Shown: positions 1-7,170, numbered from the stretch's first letter. The stretch is 17,923 nucleotides of DNA from CAZGSN01 sp964371655 (GCA_964371655.1 CAYJOD010000114.1:1-17923), one strand, 5' to 3'. Made by a program: numbers and translations. The notes: generated by a model from the letters alone, not told the origin.

Positions 1-14
1 TCTTGCCGGCGCTA

Positions 15-50
15 ATCACGCCGCCTGGAAGGCGGCGCTCCCAGGGCTAC
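15..50. repeat. short palindromic element downstream of the enoyl-CoA hydratase
   Basis: Positions 19-26 (CGCCGCCT) and 30-37 (AGGCGGCG) form a perfect 8-bp stem with a 3-nt loop. It lies about 110 nt past the stop of the minus-strand hydratase gene. There is no T-tract on either side, so a classical terminator is not supported. It resembles the dispersed hairpins elsewhere in the window, but no second copy is visible here. The rest of 1-148 shows nothing recognisable. Confidence 0.45.
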
Positions 51-148
51 AGAACACTTGCGAGGTGTAGATCCCCTGGCGAATGGGCTTCAGAGGCTCC
101 GTCAGCGACTTCGCCGTGGCCCTGCGACGATCGCTTACACGCCGACGC

Positions 149-916
149 CTAATTCGTCGGCTCTGCCCAACTCGGTTTGCGCTTTAGCACGAACGCCTGC
201 ATGCCTTCGGCCGCTTCGGGCGAGGAGAACAGCTTGCCGATGATCTGCTGGGTGTAGGCGAAGGCATCGTCCATCGACATCGCCGGGACGCGCCGGATCA
301 GCTGCTTGGCCTCGCGGATGGCGTTGGGGCCGCCGAGACGGATTAATCCGTTGACCTGATCGACGGCCGCCTCGAGGTCAGCGGCTGCGACGAAGCGGTG
401 GATCAGGCCGACCTCGACCGCACGTTTGGCATCGAAGCGCTCGCCGGTCAGAAACAACCACATGGTGTTCTGGATCCCGAGCTTCGGCAGCACCACGACC
501 GAGATCATGGCCGGGATGACGCCAATGCGGACTTCGCTGAAGCTGAAGACGGCGGTGTCCGACGCGATGGCTAGATCGCAGGCAGCGACCAGGCCGACGC
601 CGCCGCCGAACGCTGGCCCGTTGATGCACGCGATCACCGGCTTGGGAGAATCCCAGATTGTTTTCATCACGGTGACGAATGGGTTCTCCTCGTCCGCCGC
701 ACGCACACCGCCACCCTTCAGATCGGCGCCGGCGCAAAAGGCGGTGCCGGCACCGGTGATGACGATACTGCGCACGCTCGCGTCAGCGATCGCTGTGCGC
801 AGATTCGCCAGCAACGCGGTGACGAGCTCCTCGCCAAGCGCGTTGCGGCGTTCGGGATTGTTGAGAATGATCCACGCCGCGTCGCGGCGGCGGTCGTAGA
901 GTATCGGGTCTGTCAT
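149..916 (-). CDS. enoyl-CoA hydratase/isomerase family protein, probably 3-methylglutaconyl-CoA hydratase (LiuC-like)
   Basis: A 255-residue crotonase-fold protein, the usual family length. The oxyanion-hole segments are CAGADLK (61-67) and GGGVGLVAACD (104-114), and FSEVRIGVIPA (125-135) carries the conserved acidic residue Glu128. The second classical glutamate position, in GGGxEL, is Gly here. As I recall, bacterial methylglutaconyl-CoA hydratases of the LiuC type also show GGGVGL followed by SEVRLGLIPAxIS, which this protein resembles. It would hydrate 3-methylglutaconyl-CoA to HMG-CoA in leucine breakdown. I chose the ATG at 916 because GAGGTG sits 3 nt upstream and the crotonase fold starts there; an upstream in-frame start at 979 only adds repeat-derived residues. 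It lies downstream of an acyl-CoA carboxylase alpha subunit on the same strand, across 683 nt of repeats. Crotonase family is certain; the exact substrate is inferred. Confidence 0.85.
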   Translation of the reverse strand: MTDPILYDRRRDAAWIILNNPERRNALGEELVTALLANLRTAIADASVRSIVITGAGTAFCAGADLKGGGVRAADEENPFVTVMKTIWDSPKPVIACINGPAFGGGVGLVAACDLAIASDTAVFSFSEVRIGVIPAMISVVVLPKLGIQNTMWLFLTGERFDAKRAVEVGLIHRFVAAADLEAAVDQVNGLIRLGGPNAIREAKQLIRRVPAMSMDDAFAYTQQIIGKLFSSPEAAEGMQAFVLKRKPSWAEPTN

Positions 917-945
917 TTGCACCTCATATATCGCCCTACCTCGGA

Positions 946-969
946 CAATGGAAAACAGGGAACCGGTCC
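946..969 (+). repeat. type-A repeat, single arm
   Basis: The motif ATGGAAAACAGGGAACCGG lies 30-50 nt upstream of the hydratase start on the opposite strand. It matches the arms at 1175-1280, 1601-1638 and 8752-8844, so it is one member of a dispersed family. Confidence 0.7.
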
Positions 970-1174
970 AGAATCTCAAAGTCGCTTGCCTATTGAGCCT
1001 TACCTGAACAACAAAAGCCCGACTTCGGCCTGACGACGCGGATCAACTACCAAATCATAGCGTGGGCTCGCGCCCGCAACTCAAGCCGTGCCGCTGTTTG
1101 GAAGCACTCCCTCTCCCGCAATACCCGCGGGAGAGGAGACTGTCGATTTTCTCCGCAACAGGCCGTCGCTCGGA

Positions 1175-1280
1175 GAATGGAAAACAGGAAACCGAAAACC
1201 GAAAATGGAAAACCGGCCTTTCAGTGTGAGTATTGCCGGGTTTCCGGTTCCCGGTTTCCCGTTTCCTGTTTTCCATTCGG
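1175..1280. repeat. type-A inverted repeat pair
   Basis: The left arm (1175-1218) runs GAATGGAAAACAGGAAACCG and on. The right arm (1235-1280) is its approximate reverse complement, ending CCTGTTTTCCATTC. The arms are built of GGAAACC/GGAACC-like units repeating about every 7 nt and would fold into a long cruciform or RNA hairpin. The spacer is only about 16 nt. Confidence 0.8.
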
Positions 1281-1348
1281 ATTTATCGACAGTCTCAGAG
1301 GGTCGGGGTGAGGGATCCCATTTTTCACGAGGCTTCCTCCACCCGATG

Positions 1349-1398
1349 GCCCTCACCCTTACCCTCTCCCGCGCCGGAAGTGGCGCGGGAGAGGGGAG
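1349..1398. repeat. type-C palindromic element (CCCTCACCC-TACCCTCTCCC hairpin)
   Basis: A perfect 14-bp stem, CCCTCTCCCGCGCC (1362-1375) with GGCGCGGGAGAGGG (1382-1395), around a 6-nt loop, preceded by CCCTCACCCTTA. The same architecture in inverted orientation occurs in the thi operon at 7121-7170, and a shorter relative sits at 1107-1138. Confidence 0.8.
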
Positions 1399-1522
1399 CT
1401 GGCCTTGCCGCCCAACTGGAGAGTCTTTGCGCTCCGACAAGATTGTGAACGGCAGTAGCACCGGACACCGAGAAGAGACCTTCAGGAGCTGAGGGCAAAC
1501 ACCGGACTGCCCACTCACCCGC

Positions 1523-1553
1523 TCCTCTGTGTCCTCTGTGCCTCTGTGGTTCA
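1523..1553 (+). repeat. CTCTGTG-type repeat arm
   Basis: CTCCTCTGTGTCCTCTGTG followed by CCTCTGTGGTTCAT is a heptad-like direct repetition related in style to the CTCTGCG element at 9754-9780 and 10058-10084. Only one arm is visible. As I recall, closely similar strings are scattered through many environmental bacterial genomes. Confidence 0.6.
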
Positions 1554-1599
1554 TCTTCGATTTCTCTTGCAGGTATCAAGAACGTCATTCGATCGTTCT

Positions 1600-3636
1600 T
1601 CATTCCCGGTTCCCGGTTCCCGGTTTTCCATTGTCCCCTTCCGGCTTTGCGCCCGCCTCCTCCAACACCACCAGCACCGTCCCCGCCTCCACTTGCTGCC
1701 CGATCTCGACGCGGACCTCGGTAACGACGCCGTCGTGCGGTGCGGTCACGGGGTGCTCCATCTTCATGGCTTCGAGGATGATCAGGGTGTCGCCTTTACC
1801 GACGCTTTGTCCGAGCTCGACGTGAACCGCGAGTATCTTGCCGGGCATGGGTGCGATGCAGCCACCGTGCACCTCGTCGCGAGTGGCCACGGGAAAGCGC
1901 GGTACCTCACGTAGGTCGACGCTACCGAGGGTACTGTGCACGTGCACCACGTCACCTCGGTGATGCACGTGGTAGGTGCGACAGACATCGTCGAGCTCGA
2001 GAACGACACACGTCGCGTCGACGTCGACGATGCGCGCCTGATGGGTGGCGCCGTCAACCTGGATGTCGGCGTTGTTGCCGGGGTGCAGGCGATACGCGAC
2101 GCACACGCTGGCGGTGCCGACCGCGAACGTCATCTCCTGCATTTGACTGGGGTTATTGCGCCACCCCGACGGTATTTCACTCAGCACCGGTGCGGCTTTG
2201 CGGCGTTGCTCCTGCAGCCACAGAGCCGCCGCGATGGCGTGGCGCACATCGGACTCCGCCGTCTGCTCGCTGAGCTCGCGCAAGCCCTGTGCATGGCGCT
2301 CGAGAAAGTGGGTGTCGAAGCGCCCCGCCAGAAACTCCGGGTGGCGCAACACGTGAATCAGGTAGGGCACGTTGGTGCGCACGCCGTGCACGCGCAGGCG
2401 CGCCAGGGCCGCGGCCAGGCGTCGAATCGCCTCGCCGCGATCGGCGCCGTGAGCGATGACCTTTGCCAGCATCGGGTCGTAATGGATGGTTACTTCCGAA
2501 CCCGTGACCACGCCGCTCTCGTAGCGCAGACCGGGCAGCGGCTCGGGCTCCCAGCACGCCACGGTGCCGATTGACGGCAGGAAGTCGTTGAGGGGATCTT
2601 CGGCGTAGATCCGGCACTCAATGGCATGGCCGCTCAAGGCCAGATCCTCCTGGCGAAACGGCAAGCGCCGGCCTTCGGCAATCTCGATCTGCAGGCGAAC
2701 GAGGTCCAGACCCGTCACCTCTTCCGTCACCGGATGCTCGACCTGCAGACGCGTATTGACCTCAAGGAAATAGAACCGACCCTCCTGGTCGACGACGAAT
2801 TCGACGGTGCCGGCGCTGTGGTAGCCGATGGCGCGTGCCACCGCGGTAGCCGCCGCACCCATGCGCGCGCGCATCTCGGTGTCGACCACGGGCGACGGCG
2901 ATTCTTCGATGATCTTCTGGTAGCGGCGCTGAATCGAGCATTCGCGCTCGAAGCAATGCACCAGGCCGCCGTGGGTATCGCCGAGAATCTGGATCTCGAT
3001 ATGCCGCGGCGCGTCGATGTAGCGTTCGATCAGCAGCGTATCGTCACCGAACGAGGCTTTCGATTCGCGACGCGCGGCCTCAAGTGATTGCTGAAGGTGC
3101 CCCGGTTCGCGCACGACGCGCATGCCCTTGCCGCCGCCACCGGCGGAGGCCTTGATCAGTACCGGATAACCGATCTCCTCGACGCGCGCGGCCAGGGCCT
3201 TGGCGGAGAGAGCCGCAACCGCAAACCCAGGAATGGTCGGAACCCCGGCAGCAGCCGCGATCTCCTTCGCTGCGATCTTGCTGCCCATGCGCCGAATCGA
3301 TTCCGGCGACGGCCCGATGAAGATGATTCCGGCGTCGGCGCATGCCTGGGCGAAGTCGGCGTTCTCGGCCAAGAAACCGTAGCCCGGATGCACGGCGTCG
3401 GCGCCGACGCGGTGCACGATGTCGATGATCTTGTCGATCGCGAGGAACGACGAACCCGTCAGCGGCGGCCCGATATAGGCTGCTACGTCCGCATCCCTCA
3501 CGAACGGCGCGTCGCGATCCGGGTCGGAGTAGATCGCCGCCGTGGAAATGCCCATGGCGCGGCACGTACGAATGATTCGCCGCGCGATCTCGCCGCGGTT
3601 CGCAATCAGGATTCTCTGGAGGCCCATCGTCCGCAT
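1600..3636 (-). CDS. acyl-CoA carboxylase alpha subunit (biotin carboxylase + BCCP), probably methylcrotonyl-CoA carboxylase
   Basis: A 678-residue protein that carboxylates its own biotin with ATP and bicarbonate for transfer to an acyl-CoA by a partner beta subunit, which is not in the window. An N-terminal biotin carboxylase domain opens with ILIANRGEIA (9-18). The ATP-grasp glycine loop is KASAGGGGKGM (162-172), RRYQKIIEE is at 237-245 and RLQVEHPVTE at 296-305. A BT-type linker contains SGWRNNPSQ (490-498), typical of methylcrotonyl-type subunits. The BCCP domain at about 590-660 has EAMKM with biotinyl Lys625. The single-chain layout and the adjacent LiuC-like hydratase suggest leucine catabolism (LiuD); propionyl- or acetyl-CoA carboxylase is possible. 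The start is 3636 or ATG 3627; neither has a strong ribosome site. The last residues, after AGAKPEG, are encoded by a type-A repeat that also supplies the stop codon. Confidence 0.92.
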   Translation of the reverse strand: MRTMGLQRILIANRGEIARRIIRTCRAMGISTAAIYSDPDRDAPFVRDADVAAYIGPPLTGSSFLAIDKIIDIVHRVGADAVHPGYGFLAENADFAQACADAGIIFIGPSPESIRRMGSKIAAKEIAAAAGVPTIPGFAVAALSAKALAARVEEIGYPVLIKASAGGGGKGMRVVREPGHLQQSLEAARRESKASFGDDTLLIERYIDAPRHIEIQILGDTHGGLVHCFERECSIQRRYQKIIEESPSPVVDTEMRARMGAAATAVARAIGYHSAGTVEFVVDQEGRFYFLEVNTRLQVEHPVTEEVTGLDLVRLQIEIAEGRRLPFRQEDLALSGHAIECRIYAEDPLNDFLPSIGTVACWEPEPLPGLRYESGVVTGSEVTIHYDPMLAKVIAHGADRGEAIRRLAAALARLRVHGVRTNVPYLIHVLRHPEFLAGRFDTHFLERHAQGLRELSEQTAESDVRHAIAAALWLQEQRRKAAPVLSEIPSGWRNNPSQMQEMTFAVGTASVCVAYRLHPGNNADIQVDGATHQARIVDVDATCVVLELDDVCRTYHVHHRGDVVHVHSTLGSVDLREVPRFPVATRDEVHGGCIAPMPGKILAVHVELGQSVGKGDTLIILEAMKMEHPVTAPHDGVVTEVRVEIGQQVEAGTVLVVLEEAGAKPEGDNGKPGTGNRE
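1601..1638 (-). repeat. type-A repeat forming the 3' end of the carboxylase gene
   Basis: On the minus strand the sequence reads ATGGAAAACCGGGAACCGGG and on to TGA. It is a clear member of the same family as 1175-1280. It is translated as the final residues GKPGTGNRE and provides the stop codon, so the repeat has replaced or extended the native C-terminus of the carboxylase. Confidence 0.75.
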
Positions 3637-3673
3637 GCTACTAGCCCAGTGCCACCGACGTGGGAAGCGAGGT

Positions 3674-3694
3674 GGGCAGCCGTCTCGGCTGCCC
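3674..3694. repeat. hairpin upstream of the carboxylase gene
   Basis: GGGCAGCCG (3674-3682) and CGGCTGCCC (3686-3694) pair perfectly around a 3-nt loop, about 40 nt upstream of the carboxylase start. It could be a dispersed repeat or lie in the mRNA leader. No poly-T tract follows. Confidence 0.55.
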
Positions 3695-3775
3695 AGTAAG
3701 GTGAAGGTTCTTCGGTGGTATTGTCCCGAGGGGATTTAGAAGGCGACTAGCACAGCGCAGGCTACTGCCGGTAAC

Positions 3776-3919
3776 CGGCTTTGCCCGGTAATTCCGCCGA
3801 CCCGTCGCGAAAGCATCGTCATGCCGGCGCAAGCCGGCATCCAGGCGGGGGCATGTGGCTGGATCCCGGCTTTCGCCGGGATGACGGAGGAGCCACTCGA
3901 ATTACCGGGCAAAGCCCCG
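3776..3919. repeat. composite nested inverted repeat (GGCTTTGCCCGG outer arms, GTCATxCCGGC inner arms)
   Basis: The outer arms CGGCTTTGCCCGGTAATT (3776-3793) and AATTACCGGGCAAAGCCC (3900-3917) are reverse complements. Inside are CGTCATGCCGGCGCAAGCCG (starting 3817) and CGGCTTTCGCCGGGATGACG (ending 3886), a second inverted pair. Each inner arm is itself a small hairpin (GCCGGC-type). As I recall, the inner motif resembles the widespread GTCATTCCGGCGAAAGCCGG repeat of many proteobacteria. One element appears to have landed inside another. Confidence 0.75.
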
Positions 3920-3973
3920 CAACCCAACGTCCGCCTCGATGGGCTGATTGTTCGCCCAGCTCCACAAGGATGA

Positions 3974-4113
3974 AGAACCGCGGATGGACGCCGATGGACA
4001 CGGATTGCTCTTCGGTCGTTCTCCATCCGAGTCGCACCATCGCAAGCTCTGGTCTTCACAAGGTACCGTTCATCCTTCATCCATCCGTGTCAACTCGCGT
4101 CCATCCGCGGTTC
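3974..4113. repeat. inverted repeat, GGATGGACGC-GGATGGACAC type
   Basis: The left arm 3974-4006 (GAACCGCGGATGGACGCC then GATGGACACGGAT) and the right arm 4081-4113 (ATCCGTGTCAACTCGCGTCC then ATCCGCGGTTC) are near-perfect reverse complements about 75 nt apart. The GGAT/CCAT units recur inside the arms. A related pair with CACGGAT units occurs at 9881-10030. Confidence 0.75.
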
Positions 4114-4153
4114 GAAATCATCTCGTGGCCGCAGGATCCCGAACGCTGGTGGT

Positions 4154-5692
4154 TCAGAACTTGGCTTTGAACTGCTCGGCCGATTCGCTGCGCGCGCTCG
4201 CGAATACGGCGCTGAAGCATTCCGCCGGCGCGTCGCGGTTGACCAACTGCACGGTGACCTCCGGATCGCGGCTCAGCAGAGTGCCGAGGGGCGGCGGCGA
4301 TGGCAGACCGAGACCATAGCCCTTGGCGCTCACCTGGATTTTCGCCGTACCCATGCCCGAAGAGAGCTTGACCTTGGTGACACCGTCGGCGCTGCCGGCG
4401 CGGTCGAAATATTGGAAGCGGGTTGTCCCCGAGGGGCGCCACGAGCTGCCGCGAGCGACGGCGAGGCTGAGGCGCAGCCGCGCTGCAGCGGCAACCGAGT
4501 CGTAGACGCAAACCGCAAAGCCGTGGCCCACAGCAGCTGTGGGGTCGCCGAACGACGACAGATCGGCCGTTCCCTTGCGCCAGGCCCAGCTGAGCCGGTC
4601 GTGCTCACCGTGACGGCTGACAATCGCGAGGCTCGATCCCGCAGGCGTGGCGCAACCGCTCCGTGGCTGCACCTCGCACACCGGGGTATTCGCCAGCAAG
4701 GTCAGGGCATGCAACGACTGGCTCAAGCCGCCGCCATCATCCGACACGAGGACGAGGCTGCGTGCTTCGTTCGCCAACGTCGGGCCCAGGCTGATTCCCT
4801 CGAAGTTCACGATGCCGAAGTGCTCCCACAACAGGAGCTTCGATACCGGTGTGTACGGCGCGCTGCTGAGATCCGGAATCGCCGATACGTCGGTCGCGGC
4901 GCTGAAGTCGACCTCGTAAATTCGGTTTCGAAACAAACCGACGCCGAGCTCACGCTCGAGGACCAGGAGCTGGCCGCCCGCGAGCGCGACCAGGTCGGAG
5001 ACACCGCTGACCTCGACGTCGCGGCCCGGTGCCAAGATGTCACCGGCAATCGGATCGGTGACGTACGCCCACTGTCCGCTGGGATTGAGTGCCGCGTCGA
5101 ACTTCTGCAAACGCACCGTGGTCCCGGCACTGGAAGACGACACCGGACCGTCGACGCTGAGTGCCTCCTCGTTTGCCGTCCACAGGGCCGCACCATCGGG
5201 CTCGCGGCTGAGCGATTCCAGGCTTAGGTTCGAGCGCGCCGCACTGAAGATGGCGGGCACGCTCACTGTCTGCAGCAGCGAGCCATCGGCGAGCGCGTGC
5301 TCGCGCACCGCCGGGCCGCTTTCGTCACTGAGGTAGACGGAGCTGTTGGTGAGGTTGTACGCCACGCCTTCGAGATCGGCACCCATCGCCAATGCTATCC
5401 CGCTCTGCAGAGTCGCCGTGGCGATCGTGCCGCCTGCCGCATCGAAGTCGATCACCAGCGGATACACCACAGGAGAGCTGTCGCCGACCACATAGAACTG
5501 ATCGCCGCCCGCCGATGTGATGCCGCTCAACTCGGTGGCCCCAGTGCCGCCGGCCGACAGAATGACGTCGTCCTGGCCGGGCGGGTCAACGATGAGCCAT
5601 TGCTGCGATGCCGGCGTGGGTCTCGGCATCGACGATTCCGCCAGTACCACCAGAATGAGCCAACCGACGATCGTGCCTGTCCACGTTCTCAC
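4154..5692 (-). CDS. secreted esterase-like phytase-domain protein with a lineage-type C-terminal module
   Basis: A 512-residue protein. Residues 1-20 (VRTWTGTIVGWLILVVLAES) look like a signal peptide, so it probably acts outside the cytoplasmic membrane. Residues about 30-335 match the 'esterase-like activity of phytase' beta-propeller family in style: LSGITS (55-60), DLEGVAY (106-112), LESLSREPDG then LWTANEEAL (158-178), SDLVAL (232-237) and NFEGISLG (296-303). Residues about 338-512 form a second module: LSWAWRKG (367-374), FGDP (381-384), CVYDS (395-399), GMGTAKIQV (446-454), VQLVN (481-485), ending QFKAKF. I recall this module at the C-terminus of many secreted proteins of uncultivated Binatia-like bacteria; its function is unknown. 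I chose the GTG at 5692 because it starts the signal peptide; an in-frame ATG inside it would truncate the hydrophobic core. Upstream frame runs into the assembly gap. Substrate not predictable. Confidence 0.75.
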   Translation of the reverse strand: MRTWTGTIVGWLILVVLAESSMPRPTPASQQWLIVDPPGQDDVILSAGGTGATELSGITSAGGDQFYVVGDSSPVVYPLVIDFDAAGGTIATATLQSGIALAMGADLEGVAYNLTNSSVYLSDESGPAVREHALADGSLLQTVSVPAIFSAARSNLSLESLSREPDGAALWTANEEALSVDGPVSSSSAGTTVRLQKFDAALNPSGQWAYVTDPIAGDILAPGRDVEVSGVSDLVALAGGQLLVLERELGVGLFRNRIYEVDFSAATDVSAIPDLSSAPYTPVSKLLLWEHFGIVNFEGISLGPTLANEARSLVLVSDDGGGLSQSLHALTLLANTPVCEVQPRSGCATPAGSSLAIVSRHGEHDRLSWAWRKGTADLSSFGDPTAAVGHGFAVCVYDSVAAAARLRLSLAVARGSSWRPSGTTRFQYFDRAGSADGVTKVKLSSGMGTAKIQVSAKGYGLGLPSPPPLGTLLSRDPEVTVQLVNRDAPAECFSAVFASARSESAEQFKAKF

Positions 5693-6025
5693 AGGCCTGT
5701 TGTCCCCCGTCGCAGCCGGCTGGTCAATGGAATTCCTGGCGATACCTTCTGCCAAGGGTTTCTCAAGACCGAACGAAGAGGGCGCGGCGCCGCGCGGCCC
5801 CTGAAAAAATACGGGATGGAACCCGGTGGGGTAGGGGGGCGCGGNNNNNNNNNNAAAAAAATCACCCCGCCACCCCCCCGGGGGGGGGGGGGGGGGGGGG
5901 CCCCCCCCCCCTACCAGTCTTGAGGCAACCTCTGGCAACGGCGGCTATGCATTCTGCTCTCGCGGTAGCGACTGGGCCGCGGGCGTCCGTTGTAATATCG
6001 AGGGGCGAACACTATCTGTCCCGCC
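5693..6025. other. 333-nt divergent intergenic region with assembly gap and homopolymer junk
   Basis: This lies between the divergently transcribed phytase-like gene and thiS. It holds a 10-N gap (5845-5854), a G run (5880-5900) directly followed by a C run (5901-5911), and a type-B repeat (5917-5947). The self-complementary poly-G/poly-C block is best read as a sequencing or assembly artefact; bases from about 5800 to 5912 should not be trusted. No TPP-riboswitch signature (CTGAGA, or ACCTGATCTGG) is present upstream of thiS. A TAATAT-like hexamer lies near 5991-5996, but no good -35 box pairs with it. Confidence 0.8.
5917..5947 (-). repeat. type-B repeat arm next to the scaffold gap
   Basis: Read on the minus strand, TAGCCGCCGTTGCCAGAGG followed by TTGCCTCAAGAC matches the arms at 7858-7893 and 17135-17171 with a few substitutions. 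Its position beside the N gap suggests the assembler broke at a multi-copy element. Confidence 0.65.
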
Positions 6026-6226
6026 GTGCAGGTGCAGATCAACGGCGAAGCTAAGGCTCTGGCGGATGGCAGCACCGTTAGTGATCTGGTGCGTCAGCTC
6101 GGCCTCAGCCAACGCCGCATTGCCGTCGAGCTCAATCGCGCCATCGTTGCGCGCGAGACCTACGACAGCCGGTCTCTGGCCGATGGAGATGAGATCGAAA
6201 TCGTGCATTTTGTAGGGGGCGGCTGA
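6026..6226 (+). CDS. thiS: sulfur carrier protein ThiS
   Basis: A 66-residue ubiquitin-like (beta-grasp) protein ending in Gly-Gly-Gly, so the C-terminal GG needed for adenylation and thiocarboxylate formation is intact. It carries sulfur to thiazole synthase in the thiamine pathway. Typical features are VQINGEAKAL at the N-terminus, a hydrophobic core around IAVELNRAIV, and EIEIVHFVGGG at the end. The start is GTG at 6026, with a second in-frame GTG at 6032; no strong ribosome site is visible for either. thiG follows after 91 nt on the same strand, which supports the assignment. Confidence 0.92.
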   Translation: MQVQINGEAKALADGSTVSDLVRQLGLSQRRIAVELNRAIVARETYDSRSLADGDEIEIVHFVGGG

Positions 6227-6317
6227 GAGACAACCGAAGACAGGCAGCCAGCCCAGACTGCCGACTAACCGCGGCGCCGGCGTTGGGTGCGCGCAACTTT
6301 AAGAGACGAAGAGAACC

Positions 6318-7091
6318 ATGGACGACACGTACCAAATCGGCACCCACACCTTGAGATCACGCTTGATCGTCGGCACCGGCAAGTATCGCGATTTCACCGA
6401 GACCAAGCAGGCAATCGAGGCTTCCGGCGCGGAGATGGTGACGGTCGCGGTGCGACGCGTGAACATCACCGATGCGAGCAAGGAGAACCTCCTCGACTAC
6501 CTGAGCCCGGACAAGTACGTCATCCTGCCCAACACCGCGGGTTGCTACACGGCGGAGGAAGCGATTCGCACCGCGCAGCTGGCGCGCGCGGCCGGGGTCG
6601 GTAACCTGCTCAAGCTCGAGGTCATCGGCGATCAGAAGACTCTGTTCCCCGACGTCGCCGCGACAATCGAAGCCGCCAAGGTGCTGGTGAAGGAAGGCTT
6701 CGTCGTCTTGCCGTACATCAACGACGATCCGATCGCTGCGAAGAAGCTCGAAGATATCGGCTGCGCGGCGGTGATGCCGCTGGCCGCCCCGATCGGCTCC
6801 GGCCTCGGTATCCGCAATCCGTACAATATCCGCATTATTCTCGAGCAGAGCAAAGTCCCGGTCATCGTCGACGCCGGCGTCGGCACCGCGTCGGACGCGG
6901 CCCTGGCGCTCGAGCTCGGATGCACGGCGGTTCTCATGAACAGCGCCATCGCCGGCGCCAAGAACCCGATCCTGATGGCTGAGGCCATGCGGCAAGGAGT
7001 GGAGGCCGGACGCAAGGCTTTCCTCGCCGGTCGCATCGAGCGCAAGCTCTACGCGACCGCCTCGAGTCCGCTCGTAGGGCTGGTCGAGTAG
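6318..7091 (+). CDS. thiG: thiazole synthase ThiG
   Basis: A 257-residue TIM-barrel enzyme, full length. It condenses deoxyxylulose 5-phosphate, a glycine-derived imine and ThiS thiocarboxylate into the thiazole phosphate of thiamine. The Schiff-base lysine is Lys99 in NLLKLEVIGD. Other family landmarks are SRLIVGTGKY (14-23), PNTAGCYTAEEA (71-82), MPLAAPIGSGLGI and VIVDAGVGTASDAA (phosphate-binding loops), and VLMNSAIAGA. The ATG at 6318 follows a purine-rich AGACGAAGAGAA stretch. It is in series with thiS upstream and thiE/tenI downstream. A type-C hairpin separates it from the latter. Confidence 0.96.
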   Translation: MDDTYQIGTHTLRSRLIVGTGKYRDFTETKQAIEASGAEMVTVAVRRVNITDASKENLLDYLSPDKYVILPNTAGCYTAEEAIRTAQLARAAGVGNLLKLEVIGDQKTLFPDVAATIEAAKVLVKEGFVVLPYINDDPIAAKKLEDIGCAAVMPLAAPIGSGLGIRNPYNIRIILEQSKVPVIVDAGVGTASDAALALELGCTAVLMNSAIAGAKNPILMAEAMRQGVEAGRKAFLAGRIERKLYATASSPLVGLVE

Positions 7092-7120
7092 CGTGGTCAT
7101 CGGTCGTGTGTGACACAAGC

Positions 7121-7170
7121 TCCCCTCTCCCGTGCCATTTCCGGCACGGGAGAGGGTTAGGGTGAGGGCC
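7121..7170. repeat. type-C palindromic element inside the thi operon
   Basis: A perfect 14-bp stem, CCCTCTCCCGTGCC (7123-7136) with GGCACGGGAGAGGG (7143-7156), closes a 6-nt loop and is followed by TTAGGGTGAGGG. It is the inverted-orientation counterpart of the element at 1349-1398, with the compensatory G-C to A-T change GCGCC/GGCGC to GTGCC/GGCAC. It sits 30 nt past the thiG stop and 40 nt before the thiE start. In mRNA it would form a very stable hairpin. Confidence 0.85.

Larger units (their letters stand above)
917..1599. repeat. 683-nt gene-free spacer packed with inverted repeats
   Basis: No convincing gene. From left to right: a type-A motif (ATGGAAAACAGGGAACCGG) at 946-969; a type-C hairpin at 1107-1138 (10-bp stem CCTCTCCCGC/GCGGGAGAGG at 1110-1119 and 1127-1136); a type-A inverted pair at 1175-1218 and 1235-1280; a type-C element at 1349-1398 with a perfect 14-bp stem (1362-1375 with 1382-1395); and a CTCTGTG-rich element at 1523-1553. 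The short ORFs here have repeat-derived translations such as ENRKRETGNRKPG. Promoters for the hydratase cannot be picked out. Confidence 0.8.
3637..4153. repeat. 517-nt gene-free spacer of several inverted repeats
   Basis: No credible gene. It holds a hairpin at 3674-3694, a composite element at 3776-3919 and a long inverted pair at 3974-4113, described separately. About 80 nt just upstream of the carboxylase start shows no clear promoter hexamers. Confidence 0.75.

Noticed and set aside
426..899. 157-codon plus-strand frame opposite the enoyl-CoA hydratase
   Set aside because: It is the antisense shadow of a clear crotonase gene, with no family resemblance and no ribosome site.
1081..1554. 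157-codon frame in the spacer left of the carboxylase
   Set aside because: Its translation consists of repeat units (GNGKPGTGNP and similar) and crosses several inverted repeats.
5845..5916. Poly-G/poly-C palindrome considered as a structural element
   Set aside because: Directly beside an N gap and low-complexity sequence; a sequencing or scaffolding artefact is far more likely.
5912..6025. TPP riboswitch upstream of thiS
   Set aside because: The conserved CTGAGA and ACCTGATCTGG-like segments are absent in the readable part.
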